From positions 1 through 64,000 of the forward strand of contig NZ_WQRF01000002.1 in assembly GCF_009758415.1 (NCBI RefSeq): a stretch of 64,000 nt of DNA. The letters run 5' to 3'. The stretch is from Devosia marina (GTDB taxonomy: Bacteria; Pseudomonadota; Alphaproteobacteria; Rhizobiales; Devosiaceae). Positions 24,643 through 33,740 of this stretch are shown here, piece by piece (positions within the stretch are counted from its first letter, which is position 1; each line of letters starts with the position of its first letter). The position numbers and the translations under genes were made by a program. Under the pieces are notes generated by a model that was given only the letters and a program-made list of their open reading frames with translations, searched no databases and was not told the origin of the DNA.

Positions 24643-25389
24643 CTAGATCTTCAGCAGACCGGCAGCGATTGCCTTGGCAACGGCTTGCACCCGCGTCTTC
24701 ACGTCCAGCTTCGCCATCGCGGAACCGACATGTTTGCGAACAGTCCGCTCGGTTATCCCCAATATGAGGGCGATCTCCTCGGACGTCTTGCCATAGGCGG
24801 ACCAGCGCAGCGTCTCAAGTTCACGCTCGCTTAGGGGCGCATCCGCTGCCAGTTCCTGAGCAGCAAGTTCTTCGGACCGCTGATGGGCAAGAAGCGCGAC
24901 GAGCGAAATGCTGGCCATGACACCGAACTTTTTTTGCTCCCATAGGTCAGCGGGAAGCGCGGTGGCAGCGCTCACCATGCCAAAGCGCCCAAAGGGCGAG
25001 TGCATTGGCACCACGATACCTTTTTTGAACGGAAACATGGTTTCCATTTCCTGCTGCTCGGGCAGCAGCGGTGGTGTGCAAAACACGTCCTCGAAAAAGA
25101 ATGGCGTGACGCGCACCAGTCCAGCAGTCACCAGCCGGTCAGTGCGCTGATATCCGCGTTCGACATAGCGCTGTAACCAGGCGGGATCCATATTGGTCCA
25201 AAAGCGCTCCACCGTTGGACCTTCGCCAGCCACCATGCGACCAGCACCGTAATTGTATGTTCCAACATCCAGTGACCTCATGGCCGCTGCGAACTTCGCC
25301 TCAAGCGCGCTTTGATCTGACGCGGCGCGGATCTCGCAGAAAAACTTCTCGATCAATTTCGCCTGACTTATCCATAATAACAGCGCCAC
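24643..25389 (-). CDS. LuxR-family quorum-sensing-type transcriptional regulator
   Basis: A 248-residue protein with an N-terminal autoinducer-binding-like domain (about residues 10-165; conserved Trp/Tyr residues in FWTNMDPAWLQRY and PFGRFG) and a C-terminal LuxR/GerE helix-turn-helix (185-245; LSERELETLRWSAYGKTSEE and ITERTVRKHVGSAMAKL). No LuxI synthase is in the window, so it may be a solo receiver. It is the first gene of a co-directional set leading to the leader-like peptides, separated from the next gene by 129 bases. The start is GTG at 25389 with no strong ribosome site, so the true start is uncertain. Confidence 0.88.
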   Translation of the reverse strand: MALLLWISQAKLIEKFFCEIRAASDQSALEAKFAAAMRSLDVGTYNYGAGRMVAGEGPTVERFWTNMDPAWLQRYVERGYQRTDRLVTAGLVRVTPFFFEDVFCTPPLLPEQQEMETMFPFKKGIVVPMHSPFGRFGMVSAATALPADLWEQKKFGVMASISLVALLAHQRSEELAAQELAADAPLSERELETLRWSAYGKTSEEIALILGITERTVRKHVGSAMAKLDVKTRVQAVAKAIAAGLLKI

Positions 25390-26064
25390 CGCGCTAACAG
25401 ATCTATCGCATAGCTATCTATATACTGTTTCCAGTCATGCTTAAGGATGCCGAGCGTGGCTATCAGCGCCCTTGGTTACCCAGGACACTGGAACAACCGC
25501 GCAGCACGGATCATCGCAGCGGTTGCACGGCCGAACGGTCGGCCAGGCGCAGTAATCAACGATACAGTGCGGCTGACCTGGGGTTCGATCAAGGGGGCGT
25601 TGGAGCAGGTCCGGCAGTGTGACCGAACATTCGGGCATGAAAACAAAACCGATTCTCGCCAGAACCATTGTACTGTGCCGCCCAAGCTCGGCCCCGTTCG
25701 TTCCCCAGACTTTGCCGGCGAAGCACTTACGGGCGAAGTCTGCCCATGCCGTTGGCCGGATTTGGACCATTCGTATCACCCGTCTCCGCCCGACAACGTC
25801 TGCGATGCAATCAAGATCAAGGGTAGCTATTCGCCCGTCAGCGCTAAACAGTTGCCAGTCAGCAAGCGGCCCCCTTATGGTCATTAGCCGAGCTCGGTGG
25901 AAGGCAGATTAGGGGCCGTTTTCTGCCGGTCTCCTTCTGATAATGGAGCTTCGAATAGCGGCGCTTATTCAGTTTGTGCCTAATCCTCAGATCCGCCCAA
26001 AGATTTTGGCTAGGTTCAGTGCATTCTTGTGCCGCCTGACGCCTCGAGAGGAGGTTTACGGGAT
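25390..26064. other. Intergenic region with no confident gene
   Basis: About 675 bases between the LuxR gene and the end of the peptide-type ABC operon. Overlapping frames of about 146 codons exist on both strands (25441-25887), but neither has a recognised domain, a convincing ribosome site or typical codon use. The stretch 25390-25440 is A/T-rich and probably contains the promoter of the LuxR operon. A degraded gene is possible. Confidence 0.5.
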
Positions 26065-26091
26065 GGAACAGTGGGGAAGACCTCCCGTTCC
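26065..26091 (-). terminator. Possible terminator hairpin of the Dpp-type operon
   Basis: GGAAC (26065-26069) pairs with GTTCC (26087-26091), and GGG/CCC pairs inside it, giving a bulged stem just downstream of the last ATPase stop codon (26097). There is no obvious U-run, so termination efficiency is uncertain. Confidence 0.4.
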
Positions 26092-26096
26092 GTTCG

Positions 26097-26930
26097 CTAG
26101 GCGATCTTTGCCATGATGATCTTGCGCGCGGCTTCCGGATCCGGTGGCAGCACCGCTTGGCTCAGCGCCTTTGAATAGGCGTGCTGCGGGTTCCCCAGCA
26201 CCTCTTGCGCCACGCCGGACTCAACCACATCACCCTTGTACATGATGATCACACGGTCGGAAATGTAATAGGCCGTCGAGAGGTCATGGGTGATGTAGAT
26301 GATCGATACGCCCAGCCGATCCCGCAGGTCACGGAAGAGATTGACGATAGACATGCGCAGGGATGCATCGACCATGGAGACCGGCTCGTCGGCGACAATC
26401 AGCTTAGGCTCGGGGATCAGCGCCCGCGCCACGGCGATGCGCTGCAATTGCCCGCCTGACAGCTCGTGCGAATAGCGTCCGCGCACTTCGGCCAGCGACA
26501 GACCCACGTGATGAAGAGCCTTGTCGGTCGCCGCGTCAATTGCGGCCTTGTCTCGCAGGCCCAGGAACCGCCTGGCAGTCGAGAACAGAAAATAGTCGAT
26601 GGTGCTCAGCGGATTGAACGCCTCGAACGGGTTCTGAAAAATCGGCTGCGCCTTGGACATGAACTTGAGTTTACCGGCGCGGCTGCGGATCGCGGTAATG
26701 CTTTGCCCCATGAAGCGCAAGCTGCCGCTGGTGGGCGTTTCATTGCCCAGGATCATGCGCGCTGTTGTCGTCTTGCCACTGCCGGATTCGCCTACAATGG
26801 TGAAGATCTCCGGCTTGCTGTCATCCAAGGTGAAGCTGACATTCTTGACTGCGTGCAACGTGGAGCTGTCGAAGAAACCGCCAATCCGGTAGTCCTTGTT
26901 GACATTCCTGAGTTCCAGAAGTGCGCTCAT
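26097..26930 (-). CDS. Oligopeptide/oligosaccharide-type ABC transporter ATP-binding protein (DppF-like)
   Basis: A 277-residue ATPase with Walker A GESGSGKTTT, signature LSGGQLQR, Walker B LIVADEPVSMVD and the switch ITHD. It is the DppF/OppF-like partner in a five-gene importer. ATG 26930 overlaps the stop of the upstream ATPase. The operon lies divergent from a GH39 glycosidase and pentose-oxidation genes, so the cargo is more likely a xyloside or oligosaccharide than a peptide. Confidence 0.9.
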   Translation of the reverse strand: MSALLELRNVNKDYRIGGFFDSSTLHAVKNVSFTLDDSKPEIFTIVGESGSGKTTTARMILGNETPTSGSLRFMGQSITAIRSRAGKLKFMSKAQPIFQNPFEAFNPLSTIDYFLFSTARRFLGLRDKAAIDAATDKALHHVGLSLAEVRGRYSHELSGGQLQRIAVARALIPEPKLIVADEPVSMVDASLRMSIVNLFRDLRDRLGVSIIYITHDLSTAYYISDRVIIMYKGDVVESGVAQEVLGNPQHAYSKALSQAVLPPDPEAARKIIMAKIA

Positions 26931-27943
26931 GCGGTCTGCACCTCCCCGGCGCGCCAGCATGCGACGCGGCCAGTCAGCCGCGCCTCCAGTGGCGGGTTTT
27001 CATTTGTGCATTTGTCCACGGCCAGCGGGCAACGTGGATGGAAGCGGCAGCCGCTCGGCGGATCGGCCAGATTGGGTGGCTTGCCCGGCAGGGCGCTGCG
27101 TTTCTTGTTGTCGCCAATGCGCGGCAGGCTCGAAATCAGATGCGCGGTATAGGGATGTTGCGGGCGCCGAAACACATCAAGTGTGGGGCCCTCCTCGACC
27201 AGTCGACCAGCATAGACAATGCCGATCCGGTCGGCGATGGCGGCATGCACGGTCATGTCATGGGTCACGAAGATTATCGAAGCCCCCATGCGTTGCTGGA
27301 TATCCTTGATCAGCGCCAGAACATCCTGCTGTACCAGCACGTCAAGCGCGGTGGTGGGTTCGTCAGCGATGATGAAGTCAGGTTCGCAAACCGTCGCAAG
27401 CGCGATGGTCAGGCGCTGGCGCATGCCGCCCGACAGCTGGTGCGGAAAGGATTCGAGCACATGCGGGTCCAGACCGATGCGCTGAAGATGCTTTTCCACC
27501 CGCGCCCGGAATGCGGATGGCGACAATCCCATATGCTTGAAGGCAAAATCGTGAAAGGCGTGCTTCACACGGCGCACCGGATTGAGCACATTCATCGAGC
27601 CTTGCATTATGTAACTCAAATTCTGCCAGCGTGCCGCCTTCATGGCCTGCGGATCCGCATAGACATCGAGCTCGCGCCCCGCAAAGTCGAACTTGACCGA
27701 TCCTTCCACCACCCGCAGAGGCGGCGTGATAGCGCCGGCAATGGTCTTGATCAACGAGGATTTACCGGACGAAGATTCACCGGCAATGCCGTAGATTTCA
27801 TTGCGGTTGATCGTCAGGCTTACATCGTCGACGGCCCTAACTTCGCGACGCACGCCGAAATAGTTCATCTGATAATAGGCCTTGAGGCCTTCGACCCGCA
27901 GCATGGAACTGGTGGTGGTCGGTGCCTGGAGAGTATCGAGCAT
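26927..27943 (-). CDS. Oligopeptide/oligosaccharide-type ABC transporter ATP-binding protein (DppD-like)
   Basis: A 338-residue ATPase with Walker A GESSSGKSS, signature LSGGMRQR and Walker B FIIADEPTTALD. The C-terminal extension has the Cys-containing CRFHPRCPLAVDKC motif typical of DppD/OppD subunits, which can hold an iron-sulfur cluster. It partners with the downstream ATPase and the two permeases to energise import. The start ATG is two bases after the permease stop. Confidence 0.9.
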   Translation of the reverse strand: MLDTLQAPTTTSSMLRVEGLKAYYQMNYFGVRREVRAVDDVSLTINRNEIYGIAGESSSGKSSLIKTIAGAITPPLRVVEGSVKFDFAGRELDVYADPQAMKAARWQNLSYIMQGSMNVLNPVRRVKHAFHDFAFKHMGLSPSAFRARVEKHLQRIGLDPHVLESFPHQLSGGMRQRLTIALATVCEPDFIIADEPTTALDVLVQQDVLALIKDIQQRMGASIIFVTHDMTVHAAIADRIGIVYAGRLVEEGPTLDVFRRPQHPYTAHLISSLPRIGDNKKRSALPGKPPNLADPPSGCRFHPRCPLAVDKCTNENPPLEARLTGRVACWRAGEVQTA

Positions 27944-27945
27944 GA

Positions 27946-28803
27946 TCAGGCTCCCATCCGGCTCAGGCGGCTACGCGGATCGATATATTCATTAACCGAT
28001 ATGGCGAGCAGGAAGAGGCCGAGAAACAATAGGACGACGGCGATGATGGGGAAGGCAATCCACCACCAGATGCCGGCGATAATGGCTTGGTGTTGATTGG
28101 CCCAATAGATCATGCCGCCAATGGTCGGGCGGTTGATGTCCGAGAATCCCAGAACTGACAGGGTGACCTCGAGGCCGATGGCCCAGATCAGATTGTTCAT
28201 TGCCGTAAAGAAGATAACCGGCATCACATAGGGCAGATGCTGGCGCACCAGGATTTGCGGTACGCTCATGCCTGCAAAGACGGCGTGGCGGGTGAACTCA
28301 CGATTGCGCAAGCTCAGTGTGACCGAGCGAATCAGGCGCGCATCATAATTCCAGCCCAGTAGGGCCGCCGTCGCGGCCAGAACCGGCCAGCTCATGCTGT
28401 CGCGCATGACGAAATAGACCAGCAGCAGAATGGGGATATTGGGCAGGGCAATCATCGTGTCATTCAGGGTCATCAGCGCCTGGTCCCAGCGGCCACCGAG
28501 ATAGCCCGAAAGCATGCCTACAGCGACTGCCAGCAAGCGGCTGAGGACGGTGACGGTGAGACCGAACAGCATGGTATTCCAGATTGCCGAGCTCATCTGC
28601 CAGAGCACGTCCTGGCCACGCGAGGTGGTGCCAAACCAGTATTGGGCCGATGGCGGCATATCTGGCGGCAGGAGATAAATGGCGGTGTCCGGGAGCGGCG
28701 CCCAGAAATGGGCAAGCGCGAACAGGAAGATGGATAGGGTCAGTACGAAGCCGATGGCGAATTCGATATTGTAGCGCAGCATGTCGCGCAGGATCTTGAA
28801 CAT
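27946..28803 (-). CDS. ABC transporter permease (DppC-like)
   Basis: A 285-residue inner-membrane protein with an N-terminal helix, an extracytoplasmic loop that includes GTTSRGQDVL, and about five further helices. The GTxxxGxDVL motif is typical of DppC/OppC permeases. It forms the pore with the 28807-29811 permease, and the stop and start codons of the pair are three bases apart. Confidence 0.9.
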   Translation of the reverse strand: MFKILRDMLRYNIEFAIGFVLTLSIFLFALAHFWAPLPDTAIYLLPPDMPPSAQYWFGTTSRGQDVLWQMSSAIWNTMLFGLTVTVLSRLLAVAVGMLSGYLGGRWDQALMTLNDTMIALPNIPILLLVYFVMRDSMSWPVLAATAALLGWNYDARLIRSVTLSLRNREFTRHAVFAGMSVPQILVRQHLPYVMPVIFFTAMNNLIWAIGLEVTLSVLGFSDINRPTIGGMIYWANQHQAIIAGIWWWIAFPIIAVVLLFLGLFLLAISVNEYIDPRSRLSRMGA

Positions 28804-28806
28804 GGC

Positions 28807-29811
28807 TCAGCTCAGCCTCACGCGCGGATCGATCAGCGGATAGATCAGATCGATGATGAACACTGCAACGGCGACGGCGATGATCGAAATGGTGGTCACC
28901 CCGAGCACCAGGGCATAGTCGCCCCGATAGATGCCCTGGATCATCAGCCGGCCGACACCGGGATAGTTGAACAGAAATTCGGTGATCACCGCCCCGCCAA
29001 AGACATTGCCCAGGCTCAGCGCCAGGCCCGTCAATTGCGGCAGCAGCGCATTGCGCGCCACATACTGCGAGAAGATCTTGTTAGAGGACACTCCGCCGAG
29101 TTCAGCATAGACCACGTGATCATCGGTGACGATGTTGGAGACCAGTGAGCGCATGGAAATGAACCAACTGCCCAGCCCCACCAGGACCAGGGTCAGTGCC
29201 GGCAGGGTGCCATGCACGATCAGCGACCGCAGATAGTCGAGGGTCAGCCCGGGCTGCAAATTCATCTGCGCGCCGCCCGATATGGGCAGGATCGGCCAGA
29301 TGAACCCGAAGGCCAGCAGCAGACAGAGCCCGATGATATAGGCGGGCACTGGATGCAGGGCCATGACGGCAGCGCCGGAGAGCTTCAAGAGCAGATTGGA
29401 GCGATAGTAGCCCGCCAGCGCGCCGAGCAGATTGCCCAGGGTCCAGGTGATCACCAGCGACAGGGTGAGCAGACCAATGGTCCAGGGCAGCGCGCTCATG
29501 ATCAGGGACATGACTGGGGTGGGAAAGGCAGACAGGGACGGCCCGAAATCTCCTCGGATGACGCGGCCCCAAAACGCCAGATACTGATCCAGCATCGAGC
29601 CTTGCAGACCATAAAGTTCCTGGAGTGCCTGTCGCATCAGTTCGACCGAGCGGGGGTCAGTAGCGCCGAAATTGGTCATCAGGGCGACTGACTGCTCCAC
29701 CGGATCGACCGGCGAGAGGTTGGTGATCAGGAAGGCCAGCGAAACGCCCAGGAAAATCACAAGGAAAAACTGGAAGAGGCGCCGGCCGAGATATTTGGCA
29801 AAGCCGTCCAT
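28807..29811 (-). CDS. ABC transporter permease (DppB-like)
   Basis: A 334-residue permease with about six transmembrane helices. It begins YLGRRLFQFFLVIFLGVSL and has the family feature FNYPGVGRLM near residue 285. With the DppC-like partner it forms the translocation channel. It follows the binding-protein gene by 63 bases in the same operon. Confidence 0.9.
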   Translation of the reverse strand: MDGFAKYLGRRLFQFFLVIFLGVSLAFLITNLSPVDPVEQSVALMTNFGATDPRSVELMRQALQELYGLQGSMLDQYLAFWGRVIRGDFGPSLSAFPTPVMSLIMSALPWTIGLLTLSLVITWTLGNLLGALAGYYRSNLLLKLSGAAVMALHPVPAYIIGLCLLLAFGFIWPILPISGGAQMNLQPGLTLDYLRSLIVHGTLPALTLVLVGLGSWFISMRSLVSNIVTDDHVVYAELGGVSSNKIFSQYVARNALLPQLTGLALSLGNVFGGAVITEFLFNYPGVGRLMIQGIYRGDYALVLGVTTISIIAVAVAVFIIDLIYPLIDPRVRLS

Positions 29812-29874
29812 CTGGGGTCCGCTCTCGTGGATAGGGTGAGAACCGGGCGGGGCCTGATGCCCCGCCCGCAGGCA

Positions 29875-31764
29875 CTATTGGGCGGCCTTGAGCGCAACAA
29901 TCATGTAGCGCAGGTTCGACCAGAACGGCCCCGAAGCCGAATAGGGATCAGCGGCGCTCGGATAGCCGGTCCAGTAGGTCGTGTCGAACGGCGCGAACTT
30001 GTTGTAGGCCATCAGCGGAATGAACGGCATCTCTTCCACGGCCAGCTTGAGATAGTCCATGCCGAGCTGGGCCACTTCGGGCGAGTCGAAGTTCACCGTA
30101 CGGTTGGCTTCGATGATCGCGTCGAGCCGCTCGTCTTCCCAGCGCGTCAAGTTACGCGGCGGCTGCGTTTCACCGGGCTGCTTGATGAAGTCCGAGTGAT
30201 AGCTTTCCAGGAAGAAGGAGAGATCGGGATGACCACCCCAGGTCTCTACTGTCCAGTAGATGGCGACATCGAAGTCACCGCCGCCCAGACGCTGGCCATT
30301 GGTGGGGCCTGCCACATCGACCGTGGTCTGGATGCCTTCCATCGACCATTGCTGGGCGATGATGGTGCCGGCACGCGCCAGAGTGGGGATATTGTCACCC
30401 TCGACCATCAGCTTAATGGTGAACGGGGTGCCATCCGGCTTGAGCCACTGATTGCCATTCTTGGAGAAACCGGCTTTCTGCAGCAGGGCGGTAGCGGCAG
30501 CGGGATCCTGCTTCCACCAGCCGAACCCAAACATGCGCTTGAGCTCTTCGGTATCGCTGGGAATGCTGTCGCCCCATTGCGGCTTCACCAACGCTGCGAT
30601 CTGTTCCGAGATGGTCGGATCATAGGGCTTGATGGCGCCATCGCCGGTATCGAGCTCAAAATTGGCGAGCCAGTCCTGCATCGGCACGTAATAATCGGTA
30701 ATGGCCGTACCGGTCGGCGGGGTTGAAAGCGCTGCCAGATTGGCCGCGCCGCGATAGGATCCCATCGAGACCGAGCGGATATCGATCAACAGCGCCAGTG
30801 CCCAACGCACATCCTTGTCTGCAAACGGTTCGCGCTGATGATTGAACAGCACCGATGGCAGCGTCGGATCGGGGTGGGCGAAGGGGAAGCCCGGGAACCA
30901 GTACTTGGTATTTTCGCCAGCATCGCGGGCAATGGTGAACATGCCTTCGGGAGCGATGTCGTTGATCACGTCGAGATTGTGGTTCATCTGCTCGATCACG
31001 CGAGCATCCGGATTACCGGCATTGCGATAGACCACGTATTTGACCTCCGGCGCCTCACTCAGCGTCATGCCAATCGAGGTGCGCTCCCAGTCATCGCGCA
31101 GCTTCCAGATCACCCAATTGCCAGCCGAGTCATAGCTGTGAAGCTGATAGGCCGACAGGGATACGGGCGGATTGTTGTTATAGGTCAACGGATCCTCGAC
31201 CTGCTCGAACACATGCTTGGGCATGATCCAGGCGGCATTCCAGCGCACGGTGAAGAGCGTGTGGAAACGCGAATTGGGAGCGTTGAGCGTAAAGACCACC
31301 GTATTGCGGTCGGTCGCCTCGACGCTCTCCACATTGACGGTGAAAGGTGCGCTCCAGCCCATGCCCGGATTGGCCATCTGGGTTTGCACAGTGTAGACGA
31401 CGTCGTCCGCCGTGAACTCGACGCCGTCGCTCCAATAGATGCCCTCCTTGAGCTTCACCGTCATTTCGGTGAAATCCTCATTATAGATCGGCTTGTCTGA
31501 GGCCAGGGCATTGGTCCAGGCCGCATCGCCTGTGCCGTCCGGATTAATGAACCAGAACGTGTCGGCAGTGAGCTGCTGCAAGCCGTTATTGCTGGCGCCA
31601 CCGCCCGGGGCCCACAAATTGAACCACTCGGCATTCTGCGCCGCGGGCCCCTGAATGATCAGCGCCTCTTCGCGGGGAATACCCGCGATAAAATCCTGGG
31701 CGGCAACCGGCATCACCGTCGCGGCGATTGCAAATGCAGCTGCGGCCAGCTTCTTCAATAGCAT
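29875..31764 (-). CDS. ABC transporter substrate-binding protein, family 5 (Opp/Dpp-type)
   Basis: A 629-residue periplasmic binding protein. Residues 1-22 form a signal peptide ending VAA, and AGGAGGA precedes ATG 31764. The mature part follows the family 5 fold: WSDGVEFTADDVVYT and YNEDFTEMTVKLKEGIYWSDG are typical. Family 5 proteins bind oligopeptides, but related ones in sugar clusters bind oligosaccharides. The nearby GH39 gene favours a xyloside or similar plant sugar. Confidence 0.9.
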   Translation of the reverse strand: MLLKKLAAAAFAIAATVMPVAAQDFIAGIPREEALIIQGPAAQNAEWFNLWAPGGGASNNGLQQLTADTFWFINPDGTGDAAWTNALASDKPIYNEDFTEMTVKLKEGIYWSDGVEFTADDVVYTVQTQMANPGMGWSAPFTVNVESVEATDRNTVVFTLNAPNSRFHTLFTVRWNAAWIMPKHVFEQVEDPLTYNNNPPVSLSAYQLHSYDSAGNWVIWKLRDDWERTSIGMTLSEAPEVKYVVYRNAGNPDARVIEQMNHNLDVINDIAPEGMFTIARDAGENTKYWFPGFPFAHPDPTLPSVLFNHQREPFADKDVRWALALLIDIRSVSMGSYRGAANLAALSTPPTGTAITDYYVPMQDWLANFELDTGDGAIKPYDPTISEQIAALVKPQWGDSIPSDTEELKRMFGFGWWKQDPAAATALLQKAGFSKNGNQWLKPDGTPFTIKLMVEGDNIPTLARAGTIIAQQWSMEGIQTTVDVAGPTNGQRLGGGDFDVAIYWTVETWGGHPDLSFFLESYHSDFIKQPGETQPPRNLTRWEDERLDAIIEANRTVNFDSPEVAQLGMDYLKLAVEEMPFIPLMAYNKFAPFDTTYWTGYPSAADPYSASGPFWSNLRYMIVALKAAQ

Positions 31765-31887
31765 GGTTGTTCCTCCTGAAGCCCGCAAAGCGGACAGCGC
31801 GCATCCGGGCAACTGCCCCGGATTCGTCGCATCCCTCGTTCCGACACGAGAACGCACAACTCCTCCAGCGCCCTCGGTCGAGTTCCT

Positions 31888-32025
31888 TTATCAACAATTT
31901 CTTACCCAAGAGCAACATGATTATCGACAAAAATTTATCCGTCTTTGCCGATAGTCGCGGTTTTGCGCCGCTAGAGTCACTTCAACTCCATATATTATTG
32001 ACAAACTAATTCTCGCCGATAGGCT
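31888..32025 (+). promoter_or_regulatory. Promoter and candidate FCD-GntR sites before the GH39 gene
   Basis: ATTATTGACA at 31994-32003 contains the -35 TTGACA; TAGGCT follows after 16 bases (32020-32025). The dehydratase promoter (35569-35600) has the same ten bases and the same 16-base gap before TAGGAA. Variants ATTATCGACA (31920-31929) and TTATCAACAA (31888-31897) lie in the same gap between the divergent importer and glycosidase genes. The repeats suggest shared control, perhaps by the GntR gene at 33741. Confidence 0.5.
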
Positions 32026-32091
32026 ACATATCGACGATCGAGGCAGGGACGCCGCGATCCGTTCCAGGACAGACAGGGTGGAGACTCTCAA

Positions 32092-33693
32092 ATGACAGCG
32101 ACTTATGACGTCCGCATCGCGGTCGATGCAGGCGTGAGCCGCGGCGCCTACCGGCCGTTGTGGAATTGGTTTGGCTATGACGAGCCCAATTACACAAATA
32201 CCGAGAATGGCAAGAAGCTATTGAACGCGCTGACCGAGCTCAGCCCCGAGCCACCCCGTATCCGCACGCATAACCTGCTGACGTCTGGCGATGGCAAATA
32301 TTCGCTAAAATGGGGCTCGACCAATGCCTATTCCGAGGACGCGAATGGCAATCCGGTCTATGACTGGACCATAATGGACCAGATCTTCGACGCCTATGTC
32401 GAAGCAGGCAATATCCCGCTGATCCAGGTTGGCTTTACGCCCGAAGCCCTGTCCGATGATCCGGGACCCTACCGGCACAATTGGTCCCTTGAGGACCGCT
32501 ACGCGAGCATCATGACGGGCTGGGCCGCTCCACCAAATGACCTCAAGAAATGGGGCGACCTTGTCCATGCATGGGCGCGCCACCTCGCAGACCGCTACGG
32601 CGAGGACAAGGTCGTGCATTGGCCGTGGGAAGTCTGGAACGAGCCGGACGGGCATTACTGGAAAGGCACCGTCCGCGAATTCTGTGACATGTATGATGTC
32701 ACCGCGCGCGCCATCAAGGCCGCCTTGCCCGCAGCGCGCGTTGGTGGCCCACACACGTGCGGGGCCTTCAACAATCCCAAGGCCCAGGCCTTCCTGCGTG
32801 AATTTCTGCAGTATGTCGTCGACAACAACTCGCCCATCGATTTCATCGCCTTCCACGCCAAGGGCAATCCAGTGATCTGGAAGGATCACGTGCGCATGGG
32901 GCTGCACAAGCAACTCCGCGACATCGAGGCCAATCTCGCCATCGTCAACGAGTTCCCGAGCCTGAAGAATCTACCAACGGTCATTGGCGAATCCGACCCT
33001 GAAGGCTGCGCCGCCTGTTCTGCCCGCGTTCATCCGCAGAACGGCTATCGCAATGGCCCGCTCTACGGCGCCTACGTCGTGGAAAGCATGATCCGTACCT
33101 ATGAACTGTCAAAGCGTGCCGGTATCGAGATCGAAGGCGCGGTGACTTGGGCTTTTCTGTTCGAGGATCAGCCCTGGTATGATGGCTTCCGCGATCTGGC
33201 CACCAATGGTGTCGACAAGGCCGTACTCAACGGCTTCCGCATGCTCGGCAAGCTCAAGGGTGAATGGATCGAGGCTCATTCGGACCATGGCGTTGATATC
33301 GACACCATCATGGAGCATGGCGTTTGTGACCAACCGGATGTCAACGCTGTCGCCACCCGCGACGAGACCGGTGTCTCGATTCTGGTCTGGAATTACCACG
33401 ATGACGACGTCGAGGACGGCGCCGCCAATGTGACTCTGGCCCTGTCCAATCTAAGCCCCGGTCAGCACAAGCTGACCCACTATCGCATGGATAAGGACCA
33501 CTCCAATTCCTTCGGCGTCTGGAAAGCCATGGGCTCTCCGCAATCGGTCATTGGCGAAGACTTCAAAAAGCTTGAAGCCTCTGGCCGGCTCGCCGTTCTG
33601 GAAACCGGCACCGTAGATGCGTCCTCAGGCGCAGCCACCCTTGCCACCAGTCTCCCAAGACAGGGTGTCTCGCTGCTCCGCATCGACTATTAA
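32092..33693 (+). CDS. GH39 family glycosidase, probable beta-xylosidase
   Basis: A 533-residue TIM-barrel glycosidase without a signal peptide, so it is cytosolic. Glu184 in WEVWNEPDG matches the acid/base of GH39, and Glu300 in TVIGESDPEG the nucleophile, about 116 residues apart. C-terminal beta domains follow from about residue 430. GH39 members hydrolyse beta-xylosides or alpha-iduronides; the xylose-like pathway genes downstream favour a beta-xylosidase. GGTGGAGA precedes the ATG. It is divergent from the Opp-type importer and probably cleaves the imported substrate. Confidence 0.88.
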   Translation: MTATYDVRIAVDAGVSRGAYRPLWNWFGYDEPNYTNTENGKKLLNALTELSPEPPRIRTHNLLTSGDGKYSLKWGSTNAYSEDANGNPVYDWTIMDQIFDAYVEAGNIPLIQVGFTPEALSDDPGPYRHNWSLEDRYASIMTGWAAPPNDLKKWGDLVHAWARHLADRYGEDKVVHWPWEVWNEPDGHYWKGTVREFCDMYDVTARAIKAALPAARVGGPHTCGAFNNPKAQAFLREFLQYVVDNNSPIDFIAFHAKGNPVIWKDHVRMGLHKQLRDIEANLAIVNEFPSLKNLPTVIGESDPEGCAACSARVHPQNGYRNGPLYGAYVVESMIRTYELSKRAGIEIEGAVTWAFLFEDQPWYDGFRDLATNGVDKAVLNGFRMLGKLKGEWIEAHSDHGVDIDTIMEHGVCDQPDVNAVATRDETGVSILVWNYHDDDVEDGAANVTLALSNLSPGQHKLTHYRMDKDHSNSFGVWKAMGSPQSVIGEDFKKLEASGRLAVLETGTVDASSGAATLATSLPRQGVSLLRIDY

Positions 33694-33740
33694 GCCGGAC
33701 ACGGCCGCGCCTCCCTCCCGAGGTGCGGCCCCTTTTCCGC

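Noticed and set aside
25379-25402. An AGCGC-CACC-GCGCT inverted repeat near the LuxR start, considered as a lux box
   Set aside because: Arms are only 5 bp, the outer bases do not pair, and it overlaps the presumed start codon.
25441-25887. Overlapping 146-codon frames on both strands, considered as small genes
   Set aside because: Neither has a family motif or convincing start; the two cannot both be genuine and neither is supported.
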